Both the position numbers and the translations under genes were made by a program. The notes beneath the pieces were generated by a model, which was given only the letters and a program-made list of their open reading frames with translations, was not told the DNA's origin and ran no database searches. From Ascaphus truei (taxonomy: Eukaryota > Chordata > Amphibia > Anura > Ascaphidae), in contig CM071573.1 of assembly GCA_036426205.1 (NCBI GenBank), positions 48,359,022 to 48,423,021 on the forward strand: DNA of 64,000 nucleotides, written 5' to 3'. Below are positions 35,091-44,169 of this stretch, piece after piece. How positions within the stretch are numbered: position 1 is the stretch's first letter; each line of letters begins with the position of its first letter.

Positions 35091-35399
35091 CTCTGTTTCT
35101 CACTGTGGGCTCCAGATATCCCTGTCTGTTACTGTTCTTCTGTTTGTTTCCCCACTAGCCAAACTTTGACGAAACTAGAGAAAAAAAATAGCAGCCCATT
35201 AATCAAAGAACAAAGTAAACTTGTTTTCAGTGGGATTTTTGTCTTTGGTAAATTTGGGGCTACAGCTGTGAAACTCTGACAAATACTCTTAATACACTGA
35301 TAAACACCTACAGATATACTGTAAAATCCAAGGCTTTGATCAATAGTTTTGTGTGTTGACAACTTTGTTTTTTTTTTTTAAATAATAGGTAAGTGTCAC

Positions 35400-35463
35400 C
35401 TTGGTTTAGGAGGTGCTGCAGGGAATGTCCTGGATAGCAGCTCTGTGTCGTCATATATTTCAT
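35400..35463 (-). CDS. EIYDDT tyrosine-motif exon, module 2
   Basis: A 64-nt exon, acceptor CTGTTTTATAG, donor CCAAG/GTGACA. Entered in phase 1 it encodes EIYDDTELLSRTFPAAPPKP and leaves in phase 2. EIYDDT is a YDDV-type site like those that recruit SLP-76 or Src SH2 domains when phosphorylated in FYB; the PPKP tail is Pro-rich. Length and both phases equal those of the 51422-51485 ELYDDV exon, so the two are probably duplicated counterparts. The preceding 37586-37619 exon leaves in phase 2, so an exon (phase 2 in, phase 1 out) is missing between them. Confidence 0.8.
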
Positions 35464-35594
35464 CTATAAAACAGAACAAAAACTTACGTAATAAAACATT
35501 TGTCTCATGTATGAGAATTACAATACAGTAGAGATTACAATATAATTGTGGTACATAACAATGGTTCAATTCAGAATCTCTCACTTTAACATAC

Positions 35595-35652
35595 TTGAAA
35601 ACGAGAGGTAACTCTCAATGTTTTACTTCCTGGTAAAACATTTTAAAAATAA
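35595..35652 (+). repeat. LINE 3'-end fragment
   Basis: ACGAGAGGTAACTCTCAATG followed by TTTTACTTCCTGGTAAAACA is the reverse complement of the + strand text at about 46438-46490, at the 3' end of the LINE on the - strand at 46.4-49.8 kb. Confidence 0.75.
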
Positions 35653-35784
35653 AACCGCATTGCCATTATCACTGATCAACTCTGCTTCCCTTATATGTAT
35701 ATTAAGTAAGCGCAGAGTGTTATACAGTAGTTACAGTCTGCTGGCTACCCTGTAGGGCTTATTGTAAAGCACATTATGATTTAA

Positions 35785-36290
35785 ACAACATTTTCCCCAA
35801 ACCTCCCATCCTTGCATTCCGGCAACCGCCAAACCTCAGACAGGAGTTAATCAATAGAAAACTTCATAACGAACTGAAGGATGCTGTTAGTGGCACAAGA
35901 CCATGCAATATCACACACTGTAAACTTTGCAAATGATATATGCCAAGATCCCACAGCCAGTAAAAAACATAGAACATCCAATTTCAAAGGAACATTTGGC
36001 TGCACATAAAGGAATGTGGTGTATATGATAAAATGCAGCAAATGTGACCAAGGATGCTACAATACTGAAACCAGCCACAAAATTTCAAATAAAAACGAAC
36101 CTACACAGACACACAATAACACACCATGAAGAAGGAAGATATTGCACTCCAGTGGGACACCCCTTCTCACAGCCAGATCATTCCATAAATGACTTAAAAA
36201 TTAAAATCCTCAATGGAATGTTTAAAAGCACTCAAAAACGCAGAACATTTGAACTCAAAATGATAACACTTTGACACTAAAACAAGAGGT
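35785..36290 (+). mobile_element. Penelope-like element fragment (GIY-YIG endonuclease end)
   Basis: Broken frames read as the linker and C-terminal endonuclease of a Penelope-like ORF: NIFPKPPILAFRQPPNLR (35797 on), GTRPCNITHCKLC, and then KFQIKTNLHRHTITHHEEG followed by HPFSQPDHSINDLKIKIL. This order fits the PLE RT-to-EN transition. Interrupted by frameshifts. Confidence 0.85.
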
Positions 36291-36291
36291 T

Positions 36292-36420
36292 TTTTTTTTT
36301 ACCAACACGATACCTTTTTTTATTTGGATTAACACAATTGATACTGTAAGACAAGCTTTCGAGAGTTCTCCTCTCTTCCTCAGGTCAGCGATACTGAATT
36401 ACAAAGATTCCATGAGCTTA
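36292..36420. repeat. Penelope-associated terminal sequence
   Basis: TTTTTATTTGGATTAACACA ... GACAAGCTTTCGAGAG ... CTTCCTCAGGTCAGCG directly follows the PLE fragment. Variants are seen near 20350-20410 and 38530-38600. Confidence 0.5.
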
Positions 36421-36779
36421 ACATAGATGTAAAAAAAGAAACGAGACAGCCATCTAAGGCAGATGATGCAGAAGGTATAAACAGACAAGGCAATAAATAG
36501 ATAAAAGGGACAGGGAGACACAGGACCATACATCTATCAGCAGTGTGCAGGAGGTAGGGATGCATGGGGGGGAGGGAGTTCATTGTAAAATTCCCAGAGA
36601 GGCAGGGAGAAACATTACAAAAAACTTTGTCACTGGGTTAAAAACAAACGTAAAGACAGATGTTGCACACCATAAGTAGAAAAAAAACAGCAATACAATG
36701 CTCCTGTGTTTTAAGGATAGCCTGTAGTTAATACAATGAAAATAGTAGGGAGAAGCAACACAAGGCACTTTCGGGTTTA

Positions 36780-36900
36780 CTTAATCTAATTTATTACAGC
36801 CAATACACAACGTTTCGACCCATAGGTCTTTCTCAAGTGAGAAAAGACCTATGGTTCAACACCCGGATGTATTTGCAAATATATAAACAGCTCATTATAT
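36780..36900. repeat. Hairpin-forming repeat end
   Basis: CAACGTTTCGACCCATAGGT is followed by a near-perfect palindrome. Arm 36820-36835 pairs with 36838-36854 (CCATAGGTCTTTCTCA against TGAGAAAAGACCTATGG), with one bulged base and a 2-base spacer. Confidence 0.7.
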
Positions 36901-37585
36901 GCTGTTGGATTGTACGCTCTGCAGCACCTGTCAATTGGGGGGACCGTTTACCTCAATGTTCTCTTATATATATAATTACTTTAAACGTGTTTATTTGAAG
37001 CAAATCATACATACCAGCAATGATAACATCATCAAAGACATTTATCTCTCTAAAATTAAAACAAGACAATCGTTACTTAAAAGAAACTGTATATGACAAA
37101 TTACATAATGTGACCATTTAAAAAAAATCATATTAGCCCATTTGCACTGCTTTGCTAACCTCTCTGCAATAAATGGTCCACGAAGCGACAGGCCTTTGTT
37201 GTCATTATATTTAAGACGTTATTAGCAGAGACTACGGATTTTGAGTTTCTTTAGCACCTCCCTTTTGTTTGATATCATTGTGTTGTTGAGCAAGACATGC
37301 CCATCTCTTTCACAAATTCCCTCTCCCGCACCCCCCTCCCACCCTCCTTTGGCTTGGTCATCGGAGGGGGCAGGGTAACTAGGATTAGTTTGGAGCAATA
37401 TTTCATACACTCACAATAGGCTTTTCAGGGTCCACTTGAAACTTTCTGAATAAAACTGTTGCCCAGAGTATATTTCAATTTGTTTACAGAAGCCAATTGT
37501 ATCATTAATGTGTTTCTAGAATATTTTGTAAGCTAAGCATGATTGCCTATTTTCCGATGTTACTGTTATATACAATAATACTTAC

Positions 37586-37619
37586 AGTTTGAGAACAGCC
37601 TTTCTTGGGACATATCCAA
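37586..37619 (-). CDS. hSH3-1 second exon (GYV segment)
   Basis: A 34-nt exon between acceptor AATTCTTTCAG and donor GTAAGT. With the T carried in from 42755-42917 it makes Phe, then GYVPRKAVLK and CT of a Leu codon. GYVPR at this place is the family signature of the last hSH3 strand. It has the same size and phases as 22083-22116. Confidence 0.88.
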
Positions 37620-37922
37620 CTGAAAGAATTAAAGGGATTTTAGTCTTTTCTTTGAAACAGCAATAAACATCCATTTTGAAACATGAATAACTGTTGTCTA
37701 AAAATGAACCATAACATCTTCTATTAATATTTTAATTTACATATAGGGACTTGGATAGTTCAGTATAACGGGGGGGAGAGTGGGGGAGAGTGGGGGGGGG
37801 GCTTACATATGACATTAATCTTATTTAAAATGTTACTGTTCTGGAGAAATACAGATGTAAAAACATTTCTCTGGGGCCAGTTTAGGTCCAATCTCTTCTT
37901 CTTACTGCATTCTTTCCTCCGT

Positions 37923-38100
37923 TAGGCTACGGTTATAGTGCCGGCGACGTCCGGCTGCAGTTGCTGGAAAAATCAAATTGAGATGACTTCCAGCGATCGC
38001 GACCAAGCCGTCGCTCCATCATGTCGTGCTTACTATAAGCACACGCGACGGCGGCAATGAATTTGTTTTGACGCGGCGTCGCCGGCACTATAAGCTATTA
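37923..38100. mobile_element. MITE with TIR, GC-rich
   Basis: The left end GGCTACGGTTATAGTGCCGG continues CGACG, and the right end reads CGTCGCCGGCACTATAAGCTA, an inverted pair of about 25 bp. Body CpG-rich (GCGATCGCGACC, CACGCGACGGCGG). Flanks TTA / TTA suggest a 3-bp target site. Confidence 0.65.
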
Positions 38101-38109
38101 GGTTAAAGC

Positions 38110-38980
38110 TCTTAAGCAGCATGCATTGTAAATACATGTATTTTATCTATGATGATGTATACAGTAGATATATTAACTATAAATTTGGACATCTTTTTGT
38201 TTAGAAATAAAAATTATACAGGGCTATGCCAAATAATTCAAACATAGAAAGGATGTTGATGTACAGTAGTGCATGTAGGAATCCAATTGTCATTCCTGAA
38301 GTTAGTAAATAATTGTTTTCCCTTAATGAGACATAATTGGGAAATGTTTAATTGAGGGAATTTAATAGAAGTAGTACATTTTAATTAAAAAATACTTATG
38401 TCCATTGAATTCTATGTTACTATATTATTAATGTTACAGTATTATGTTAGCGTGGATAAAGAAGGGTGCTTAGCCATTAAACGTGGTTAAATAACAAAGG
38501 GAGGAGTAGGAGTAAATAGTGCTTTACATTTTATTGGACCAACAAATAGTTGATCTGTTACAAGCTTGTGAACTTATCACGGTTCTTCATAATGTATGGC
38601 AGAAATATAGAAACAGAGCATAGTATATACCGTTTTACAGTTACAATGGATATAGGGAGGAAGTGAGATGTCATGATAAGGTGGATACTAGAAGGCTAGT
38701 GTGAAAATCAACAGAGAAGGCAGACACGGAAAAGATACCATTAAGTGTCTGTGATCAGGCATTGACATGTAAGTGCATATCTCACCACAACTGTTAATGA
38801 GCCCCGTTTTTTAACTTCACTTTTTCACTTTTTTCTTTCTTATATTATGAGGTGTGCTGATTTCTCCTGGAAGCTTCTACATTAGAACTGGGAACAGTTC
38901 TTTTTTTCATGCAGCACTCACCTATATAGTTTAGATCACCTCATCTCTGGGTAGCGCTTTCATATGTATATATAGTTATC
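38110..38980. other. Intronic AT-rich sequence with a short repeat
   Basis: Only the Penelope-tail-like motif at about 38530-38600 (TTGGACCAACAAATAG ... CAAGCTTGTGAAC) is recognised. Confidence 0.4.
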
Positions 38981-38984
38981 ATAT

Positions 38985-39290
38985 GCCCTCTTAGATGCCT
39001 CTTTTCAGATGTAAACAAATCTAATTTAGCTAGCCTCTCCGCATAAATCCGATTATCCATCCCCTTTATTAATTTGGTGGCTCTTCTCTGCACTTTCTCT
39101 AGTTCCATAATGTATTTTCTAATATTTTATAAAGGGGCATAATTATGTTTACTTCCTTTCCATCCATTGTCCGTTTAATGCAAGATAAGATCTTGTTTGC
39201 CTTTGCAGCTACTGCATGACTTTGGGCACTATTGTTAAGCCTGCTGTCCACAAGCATTCCTCAATCCTTCTCCATCAAGGATTCTGATCA
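38985..39290 (-). mobile_element. CR1 LINE C-terminal fragment
   Basis: The - strand DNA aligns by eye with the CR1 at 56.59-56.85 kb. GCAGAGAAGAGCCACCAAAT and the block ending GGATGGATAATC both recur, as does the upstream block GACAGCAGGCTTA. Confidence 0.85.
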
Positions 39291-39469
39291 AAGTAGTGTA
39301 TGAGTGCTCAAGTATTACCGGATAAAAATTAACCAGAATCTTCAATAAAAATATCAAAATAGATACACAGAGAACTTCATCAATGAGTGGTTGAGAGCAT
39401 TAAGGAATTTCAAAGAAGATACAGTATCTTGTGAAAAGTGAGAAATCTTGCAATCTTCTTGATATATAG

Positions 39470-40110
39470 TACAGATGTTGTAACGGCTGCTCGCCACAAA
39501 CTGGACAGGACCGCGAGTCGAGGTAGGGATTAGAAACACTGACCTAGAGACGCGTGATTGCGTCTGGTGTGCAGGTTCGTAGTCATGGACAGCTGGGTCA
39601 CGGTAGGAGAATGTAGGATAGTTGAAGGCAAGCTGAGGTCGAGGATTGGAGAGAGCACGGTAGTCATACGGAAGCCAAGGCCAAGGTTTGGAGAAAGCAG
39701 ATATTAGATGGGGGAACAAGGCAATGCAGGACCAGGTGAAGCAACAGTGAATTTGACTAGCAAACATCACAAGGATTATGCTCTGCCAACTTCCTGGAGG
39801 AAGAGTCTGATCGTAAATAGCAGGACCGGTGAATAAGGCTCAGGATTGCTCCACAGGCAGGAGAGAAACTGAATCCAATCACGCGACTGGAGCTTGACGG
39901 GGGCAGAGCCTGTGCCCAATCCGCACAGATGTCCACTGAAGATAAAGGTGAGTGAAATGTAATCCACACTCCTAAAAACCTAATTGGAAATGTCTTAATG
40001 CGTATCTTCAGAAAAACATAGTACTCACAGCTTTCTAATTTATTTCTTATAATTCCTCACCCATTTTAGGAGTCTCTAAAGGAGGCGTGACAGCCACTGA
40101 TAACAAAATT
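39470..40110. repeat. Unassigned GC-moderate repeat
   Basis: Begins TGTAACGGCTGCTCGCCAC and ends GGAGGCGTGACAGCCAC. Composition and motifs (repeated CCAAGG, GGTTTGGAGA) differ from the surrounding AT-rich intron and suggest a repeat insertion of unknown class. No long coding frame is convincing. Confidence 0.3.
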
Positions 40111-40234
40111 CAAGTGCAGAAAAAACAAGAGGAATAGCGCACAGCCAAGGGAGTCATTGTCAGAAAAGATAATTGAAAAATGATTTTATTAATCCAACAT
40201 GACTAAAAAAAGGAGGTGGAAGAAGTTTTCCAAC

Positions 40235-41360
40235 GTGTTTTGTACCATAGGGTACTTTATCAAGGTTCAATCAGAAGTTATTTTTTCTTTTGTTGGCCAT
40301 GCCTTTTCTTAGTTGAGCGTCCAGTCCTCTTCCTACGTTTTTTGGCTCAGGATGTTCATATGAAGAGGAGGTGAAGGCATGTTCCTTTCATGAATAGCGT
40401 GTCGATGGAGATTTATATTGATCCTATTGAATGTGATGATCCTGTATACAGGAGTCTTCACCTCTGGAGAAAGAGAGTGTGATAGCAATTATCACTGTCT
40501 GATGTATCTGAGAAGCTCGACATATCTGAGTATTTGTTCTTCAATATAGATCTTCGTAGGTGGATCGTTAAGAATAGTCTATGCTTTTCAGAAAGCCCCT
40601 CTTTTGTGTATTGTCATAGTGGTTTGGATTTTTTGAAGGCAAGGGCTTTTGCCAAATATATACTTTGGTATGTTCATAGTCCGTGCGGTCTCTGTCAGTT
40701 TTTTTCTGCATTACTGTACATCTTTTTCCATTGTATTAATATTTCTAGACAATTTTTCTATTAAAAATATCAAATTCTTCAATGTTCTCAAATGTATCCA
40801 AGTTGTATCTCTTATTTTTGATTGTATTATCAGCTTCATGAGTTTAGTTCGGTTCATTTGGAGATCATTAAGAGATGGCTTATACGACCCTCCTCTTGCA
40901 GCATTCATCTTCCGATTCGGTTTCTGTTTTCAAATTGATGTTACATTAGATTAACCATTGTTTTTTTATGACAACCATTTTAATTTCTGATTCGTCATCA
41001 GTTAGCCATACCGCATTGTCCCCTCTAGGACAGATTGACAATGTAATCATTCGAGATTCATATCATTGTCCAAATCATATTTATATAGATACTTCATAGT
41101 CCATAGATTTTGATATACTCAGAATTATAGATATATATTCCACTTATCATCCTTTGAAATTAATGTTAAATGATTTTCAAATATAACATATTTTCATGAA
41201 TTCGATATCATGATTATTTGTCTATATAAATGTCAAGATTTGGATGTTACTTTTTTATTGACCTTATATAGTTTTGTATTGGTCGATAGACCTAAGATAC
41301 ATTCTAATAATATCTTCTTAGTTTATATACAACAACAACTCTCCGTTTGAGATCATCTGT
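40235..41360 (-). mobile_element. Penelope-like element, 5'/N-terminal part (tentative)
   Basis: Reading the - strand gives Lys/Asn-rich coding-like stretches (MNAARGGSYKPSLNDLQMNR ... LRTLKNLIFLIEKL) and Ser/Asp-rich stretches resembling a PLE N-terminal region. The + strand end shows ACGTGTTTTGTACCATAGGG, like the PLE-associated ends elsewhere. Adjacent palindromic and tandem terminal sequence (41.37-41.88 kb) supports the assignment. Identity is an inference. Confidence 0.45.
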
Positions 41361-41366
41361 GTCTAT

Positions 41367-41485
41367 GTCCTATAGCGCAGCCCACCTACGTGTTTAGTTG
41401 CTAGGGCTTGCGACTTCATCAGGGATCTGCTGATGAAGTCGCAAACCCTAGCGAAGAAACGCGTAGGTGGGCTGCGCTATAGGAC
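41367..41485. ncRNA. 56-bp inverted repeat with hammerhead-ribozyme-like core
   Basis: Arms 41367-41422 and 41430-41485 are inverted with about five mismatches and a 7-base spacer. On the + strand the right arm contains CTGATGA (41430-41436), a 4-bp stem II (TCGC 41439-41442 with GCGA 41451-41454), and GAAA (41456-41459). These are followed by CGCGTA, where ACGCGT could form a short self-complementary stem III with cleavage after the GUA. Stem I would use GGTGGGCTGCGCTATAGG pairing with the far arm. On the - strand the left arm has the same CTGATGA but TAAA in place of GAAA, so G12 is lost. Hammerheads of this short-stem III type are known in Penelope-like elements. Confidence 0.6.
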
Positions 41486-41589
41486 TGTTCTTGATTATGG
41501 AGCCATATTCTATATAGTGTGATCACTAATGTAACATTTGGACATTGACACTGAATAGTTTAAGTGCCGGAATTGTAGCGTGTGTGGTG

Positions 41590-41860
41590 GGAGCCGGTGC
41601 GGAAGCGTACCTGATACCAGAGGCACAAGTATTTAGTTGCTGCACTGGACCTTTTGGCAGCTCCACGCATGTGCGGGGGGAGCTTGGTGCAGACGTTCAC
41701 TCCCGGAGCGCACCCGGTGTCAGTGGCAGTAAGATCTGTGGAACGGCCGGTAAGTGCACTACCGAAGCGTATCTGATACCAGAGGCGCAAGTGAATCTCT
41801 GCTGCACGGGACTTCCTGTCACTACTGCACGTGTGTCTGGCCTTAATCTTGCTGTGAATT
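41590..41860. repeat. Tandem duplication, period about 163 bp
   Basis: GAAGCGTACCTGATACCAGAGGC (41601 on) recurs as GAAGCGTATCTGATACCAGAGGC (41764 on), each followed by a similar CTGCTGCAC(T/G)GGAC segment. It lies beside the hammerhead-like palindrome and probably belongs to the same element's terminal repeats. Confidence 0.75.
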
Positions 41861-42185
41861 AAAATCTGGTCTTGTTGTCAGAAGACCTGCAATTAGTAAT
41901 GTATGGGGATCCAAGTGCAGGACTGGAACTACCACGGTCTTGCAAATAAACAACACAAAAATGTACTCGCTCAACCTGAGAATAATAGTAGATTTCTCAT
42001 TAACAGAAATATGGATATACTAGAAAAGAGAAATTACACACACTCACAATCTATCATATGATGTGTTATATAAAAACTCATTTTTACTTCTAAGATAATA
42101 AAAAAATAAACTCAATACACTGCAAACAGAAATACAATTTTAAAAGAAACTACCAAAGCTGAGACGCCTTTAAATAGATGGAGTA

Positions 42186-42471
42186 TTAGGCTGCGGCCCT
42201 GCTCGCGCTGAGCGTGCTCATGCTTAGAGCATGAGCGCCGGGTGTCCTGCAACTTGTGGACGCGCGAGCGGGGGGAGGAAGGGGGCCGCAATTGCGGGCT
42301 ATCGGGCAAGCGGGAAAGTATAAAAAGTTTATTTACAAAAGCGCTGAGCGTGTGTGCCTGCACATTTGCGCGCATCGCGTGAGCGGGAACATGCATACAG
42401 TATATAAATATATATATGCATGTAACCGCTCCAAGCGCCACACGCTCAGCGCGAGCGGGGCCGCAGCCCAA
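42186..42471. mobile_element. CpG-rich MITE with 28-bp TIR
   Basis: The left terminus GGCTGCGGCCCTGCTCGCGC runs to GCTGAGCGTG. The right is CACGCTCAGCGCGAGCGGGG running to CCGCAGCC, inverted with one mismatch. Flanks are TTA and CAA. Contains a short palindrome (CATGCTTAGAGCATG). Confidence 0.85.
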
Positions 42472-42754
42472 GGGAGGAGGGGAGGGTTGATTGATTCTCA
42501 AGTGTCGTCATACTGGACATTGCAGTTTCCAGATGATCACTTACAGGCTTTTGAGAAGAAAATACAGATATCTTTATCACTCCAAATTCTGAGAATTTAA
42601 TTTTGCAAAGTTTCTGCAGTATATTGTACACGTGCACTTTAAACATGTTAAGGTGACATGTTAGTCCTTTCGCTGTAATGGTTTGCAGGCTCCTCTGGCA
42701 GTGAAAGGGATAAAAAGGGGTTAACCTGCCTTGAAGCGCCTTTTTAATACTTAC

Positions 42755-42917
42755 AGTTTCCTTCACTGTTGCGGCATAATATTTTTTCCTGGTTCGTTAG
42801 CTGAATCACGTCTAGAATTTCCCCCCGTGTGTATGGAAGATCTTTCCATCCAGCTTTCTGCACAATGGCATTGGGATCAACCATCATTCTCGTTAACACT
42901 TTAATTCTTCCCGCAAA
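42755..42917 (-). CDS. hSH3-1 first exon
   Basis: A 163-nt exon, acceptor CTATTTTACAG, donor AACT/GTAAGT, phase 0 in and phase 1 out. It encodes FAGRIKVLTRMMVDPNA, then GWKDLPYTRGEILDVIQ, then LTNQEKILCRNSEGN. This is the core of a helically extended SH3 domain; TRMM.DPNA and RGEIL.VI are close to PRAM1 as I recall it. In the family this domain binds acidic phospholipids and not classical PxxP ligands. The GGG present in hSH3-2 (KRGGGKDL) is replaced here by KAGWKDL. Confidence 0.93.
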
Positions 42918-44061
42918 CTGTAAAATAGAAAGAAATTACTTAATATACTGAATTTTGTTTATTTGTACAGATTTTTAAAATTCATGTGATTCAGCTCATT
43001 CTGAGCTATGTAGTCACAGTGTGTTTGTACTACAGAATACTTTATCCATCCAAAATTGGATACCCTTTGACAAAATGCTAAAAAGAGTAAGAAGTGAGAA
43101 TCATAAAGAGAAATAAAAAGCAAGTGACAGATTATGTTCACAAGTCTAGTTTGATATTTCCCTTTTCCGTGGCCCACGCATTCTGTTTCAAATGGTGTTG
43201 GGGTGATTCAGCAGAAGATATGCCACACCCCTTTCTGCCTGGATACAGTGACGTCATGCTAGCCTATAAATAAAGGGGGGAAGCTTCTGGAAGGCAGATC
43301 TCAGGAGGGATCCCAATGTGAATAGTTATGCAAGCCCCTGTTTATAGGATAGGTTTCCTATCACTTTATTGTTTTCAGTTAGGGACAGTACCCTGTTTAC
43401 CTAGAGTCCCATCAAGATGGTCTGGCATTACTCCCAAGATGTCCCGCAAGACAGACTATGCCCAGAGTGAGCCTACCAAGCAGCAGCCCCTAAGCATAGT
43501 TGGACTCACCCCACTGGCATGTCCCTCACTGGCTCTCACACAGAAGGTCACATGATGGCAGGCTGCCCTAAAATGAGGAGGTAGTACTAGGCTCACCGGA
43601 TGACCCTTGGAAATAGAGCACTATCAGCGCAATAGAACAGAAGGATTATATAGGCTGATTGGTTCATATAAAGCCGCAACACCTTCCTAGCGGGCTGAGA
43701 TGGGGGCAGCTAGGGAAGCTGTGCAAACAGCATAGGCCAAAGACACTTTATTGGTAGTACATGCAGGGTGACCTCTGTATATTAAATGTCAGAATGTGCC
43801 TACAAGATAATAAAACTGCTGCTTAAATGCATCAACGCCCAGCCTGCATGGGGCTTGCACCCTGAACAAGGTAATGTATCCTGCGTAGCACTAACACCGT
43901 TATTGATGTACACTCCCAAGGAGCCGGGCAGGGAGGATTACATATAAAATGTACCCCTTAATGTTCCTCAACAAAGCAGGGGGGAAAATTGCTACAGGAA
44001 TAAGTCATGTTCTTGCTATTCTAAAATAAGATATATTTACTGGTGATTAGGTTAGGCTTAC

Positions 44062-44161
44062 CTGGAATTTCTTCCTAAATTCCTTCTCTTGTTTTTCAAT
44101 TTTTTTCAAGTTCATCTCATTTCTCCAGTTGGTAATTAATACATTTGTTTCAGTCACGGGA
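44062..44161 (-). CDS. Helix exon preceding hSH3-1
   Basis: A 100-nt exon, acceptor ACTTTTAAAG, donor CCAG/GTAAGC. One base completes Ser with AG from 51422-51485. It then encodes PVTETNVLITNWRNEMNLKK and IEKQEKEFRKKFQ in frame into FAGRIKV of the next exon. KEQEFRKKFQ-like sequence is the conserved N-terminal helix of FYB/PRAM1 hSH3 domains. Confidence 0.92.
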
Positions 44162-44169
44162 CTTTAAAA

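Noticed and set aside
37222..37410. 62-codon - strand frame (starting VYEILLQ) as the missing adaptor exon
   Set aside because: A tyrosine in acidic context was tempting, but no acceptor gives the needed phase 2 entry without a stop, and there is no suitable donor.
38135..38165. + strand TATGATGATGTATAC resembling a Y-D-D motif
   Set aside because: Wrong strand for the adaptor gene and no splice sites; coincidence in AT-rich DNA.
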